Made by a program: the position numbers and the translations under genes. DNA of 6,286 bases from Nocardioidaceae bacterium. GTDB taxonomy: Bacteria > Actinomycetota > Actinomycetes > Propionibacteriales > Nocardioidaceae. Under the pieces are notes generated by a model. The model did not search any database and was not told the DNA's origin. It saw nothing but the letters and a program-made list of their open reading frames with translations. Where the stretch lies: assembly GCA_013696015.1 (NCBI GenBank), contig JACCZI010000147.1:1-6286 (forward strand), written 5' to 3'. Positions 4,837 through 6,286 of this stretch are shown here, piece by piece. How positions within the stretch are numbered: position 1 is the first letter of the stretch; each line of letters opens with the position of its first letter.

Positions 4837-6111
4837 ATGCTGGATCACGCGTCGACCGAGGTGCGGCAGCTGTTAGCACGCACGGTGCAGCGCCTTAGGG
4901 ACCGGGGCGCCACGGCGCTGACCCGCGCGCTGCGCCTCACGGGCGCTGCGGTCGTGGCATACCTGGTGGCGCGCTGGCTGCTCCCGAGCGGCCGCTCGGT
5001 GCTGGCTCCGCTGACTGCGCTGCTGGTCGTCCAGGTCACCCTCTTCAGCACCCTCACGACCGGGATCCGCCGGATTGCCAGCGTCGTCGTCGGTGTCGTC
5101 GTCGCGGCGCTCTTCGCCGACCTCGTCGAGCTGACCTGGTGGAGCCTGGCCGCGCTCGTCGCCGCAGGGATCGTGGTGGGCCAGCTGCTGCGACTACGGG
5201 AGCACCTGCTCGAGGTGCCCATCAGCGCCATGCTCGTGCTCTCGATCGGAGGTGCGGAGAACAAGACGGAGGCGCGGATCTTCGAGACGCTTCTGGGAGC
5301 CGCCGTCGGCGTGCTCTACATGCTGCTGCTGCCGGGACCGGTGCAATCGCGCACCGCTGGAGAGGCCGTCGAGCATCAGGCGGATGAGATGGCCGACCTG
5401 CTGCGACGGATGGCGGTCCAAATCGGCGACGGCGTCAATACCGAACGGGCCACCGAATGGCTGGAGGGGGCCCGTTCGCTGTCTCGCCGGGTCGGCCGCG
5501 TGGACCGGGTGCTCGAGGAGGCTGACGAAAGCCGGCGGCTCAACGTGCGGGCGCTCGGCACCATGGATCCGGCTCCGCTGCTGACCAGCGGTCTGGATGC
5601 CCTCGAGCACTCCAGCGTCTCGCTGCGCAGCCTGTGCCGTGCCATGGTGGACCGCAGCCGCTCCGCCGAAGGCGAGCCGTACCCCGAGCCGACCCGAGAG
5701 GTCCTCGCGGTGCTGCTGCAGGACCTCGCCGACGCCGTGTCGGCCTTCGGTCGGCTCGTCCGCGAGGAGGCCGAAGGCGAGGTGGGGGCACAGGCGCAGC
5801 GGCTGGCGCAGGCGTTGGAGGCGGTCGGGGAGGCGCGGGTACGCCTGACCGAGCTGCTGCTGATCGACCGGCGCGATGACGCCGTTGATGGCGTCCGGTG
5901 GGAGCTGGACGGCGTCCTCCTGGCCAACGTGGCGCGGATCCTGCGCGAGATCGACATCGAGGAACGGGTCCGGCAGCAAGACCGGCAGCGGGAGCAGCAG
6001 CAGTCACGGCCCCCTGCCGTGCAGGCCGTCGACCGGCTGCGCGCCACCTCGCGGGAGGCGGTGCGCCCGGTGCGCCGGCGCCGGCGACGGGGGTCAAACC
6101 AACGGCGATAG
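4837..6111 (+). CDS. FUSC / aromatic-acid-exporter-like membrane protein
   Basis: A 424-residue protein with about six N-terminal membrane spans (near residues 33-50, 55-73, 79-97, 101-117, 126-139 and 149-166) and a long hydrophilic, mostly helical C-terminal half. The segments GIRRIASVVVGVVVAALF (76-93) and ARIFETLLGAAVGVLYML (146-163) have the Arg/Gly-rich form typical of FUSC and ArAE transporters, which export aromatic acids and similar anions or are of unknown function. Residues 174-380 look like a cytoplasmic helical domain. The extreme C-terminus is strongly basic (RPVRRRRRRGSNQRR). The length suggests one half-type FUSC unit that would have to form oligomers. The ATG has no ribosome binding site but a TANNNT box 6 nt upstream. 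The gene is divergent from App1 and followed by another plus-strand gene after 38 bp. Substrate unknown. Confidence 0.85.
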   Translation: MLDHASTEVRQLLARTVQRLRDRGATALTRALRLTGAAVVAYLVARWLLPSGRSVLAPLTALLVVQVTLFSTLTTGIRRIASVVVGVVVAALFADLVELTWWSLAALVAAGIVVGQLLRLREHLLEVPISAMLVLSIGGAENKTEARIFETLLGAAVGVLYMLLLPGPVQSRTAGEAVEHQADEMADLLRRMAVQIGDGVNTERATEWLEGARSLSRRVGRVDRVLEEADESRRLNVRALGTMDPAPLLTSGLDALEHSSVSLRSLCRAMVDRSRSAEGEPYPEPTREVLAVLLQDLADAVSAFGRLVREEAEGEVGAQAQRLAQALEAVGEARVRLTELLLIDRRDDAVDGVRWELDGVLLANVARILREIDIEERVRQQDRQREQQQSRPPAVQAVDRLRATSREAVRPVRRRRRRGSNQRR

Positions 6112-6149
6112 TCGCTGGCCCGCAGGCGCTCGGTTCGAGACGATGGGGC

Positions 6150-6286
6150 ATGAGCCTGCAGGTGCAGTCGACTAACGACGCGGCGGCGTACCTGAAGCGT
6201 GCCGGTGACTTCCTCTGCACGCATGCCGTCGAACACAGCGTCCTGCTGACCTCGGCGCACTTGAGCATCGCTGAGCCGTCCGGGAA
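6150..6286 (+). CDS. Start of a probable GNAT-type N-acetyltransferase (3' end outside the window)
   Basis: An open frame of 45 codons from the ATG at 6150 runs to the right edge without a stop. The N-terminus has NDAAAYLKRAGDFLCTHAVE (9-28) and then HSVLLTSAHL. This resembles the leader found in many actinobacterial GNAT acetyltransferases, where a short helical stretch of the type FLxxAGxFLxxxPVExxLLL precedes the acetyl-CoA-binding fold. The catalytic fold is not in the window, so the call rests on recalled similarity of this short segment. The ribosome binding site is weak (GAGA, 9 nt upstream). It lies 38 bp after the FUSC-like gene on the same strand with no visible terminator, so co-transcription is plausible. 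A hypothetical protein is the alternative. Confidence 0.55.
   Translation, partial: MSLQVQSTNDAAAYLKRAGDFLCTHAVEHSVLLTSAHLSIAEPSG

Noticed and set aside
4771..4848. Upstream extension of the App1 frame
   Set aside because: The strong AAGGAGG site fixes the start at 4770. The extension overlaps the divergent FUSC-like start and lacks family similarity.
5085..5108. Short internal repeat of GTCGTC units in the FUSC-like gene
   Set aside because: It simply encodes a Val-rich membrane span with preferred codons.
6143..6175. ATG at 6143 as an alternative start for the last gene
   Set aside because: It is in another frame and meets a stop after ten codons. The frame from 6150 stays open to the window end.
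5194..6268. Three long minus-strand frames opposite the FUSC-like gene
   Set aside because: They overlap one another and the plus-strand gene, and have Ser/Arg- or Ala/Pro-rich low-complexity translations. They are expected by chance at this GC content.

Overview
The window is very GC-rich, with G/C at almost every third codon position and frequent GTG starts. It reads like a chromosomal segment of a high-GC actinobacterium; the genus cannot be told from this sequence. It is gene-dense: seven complete or nearly complete genes plus the first codons of an eighth, and no gene-free stretch above about 85 bp. No tRNA, rRNA, insertion sequence, CRISPR array or phage remnant is visible.

Region 1 (1-1883, minus strand) is a heavy-metal efflux operon. 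A CmtR-like ArsR-family metal sensor comes first. It is followed by a short cation diffusion facilitator (CDF) transporter and then a classical CzcD-type CDF exporter that runs off the left edge. The genes are tightly coupled (a GTGA 4-nt overlap, then a TGATG 1-nt overlap), so sensor and both pumps are very probably one transcript. The sensor presumably represses the operon until Cd, Pb or a related metal binds.

Region 2 (1884-1968) is a short divergent intergenic region. It has a candidate -10 box for the metal operon and, on the other strand, a possible hairpin that covers the ribosome binding site of the next gene.

Region 3 (1969-4770) holds three membrane-lipid phosphate enzymes: a CDP-alcohol phosphatidyltransferase (plus strand), an Aur1-like PAP2 phosphatase/phosphotransferase (minus), and an App1-type HAD phosphatidate phosphatase (minus). 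The first two are convergent, and their ends overlap in a 16-bp near-palindrome that carries both stop codons. App1 and PAP2 may be co-transcribed, although PAP2 also has its own candidate promoter.

Region 4 (4837-6286, plus strand) has a FUSC/aromatic-acid-exporter-like membrane protein with a long cytoplasmic tail, divergent from App1. It is followed after 38 bp by the start of what looks like a GNAT-type acetyltransferase.

Nothing here is clearly a new system. The points most worth checking are the altered metal-site residues in the short CDF protein, the CmtR-like cysteine set in the sensor, the palindromic stop overlap, and a recurring TANNNT box 6-8 nt before start codons that suggests leaderless transcripts.
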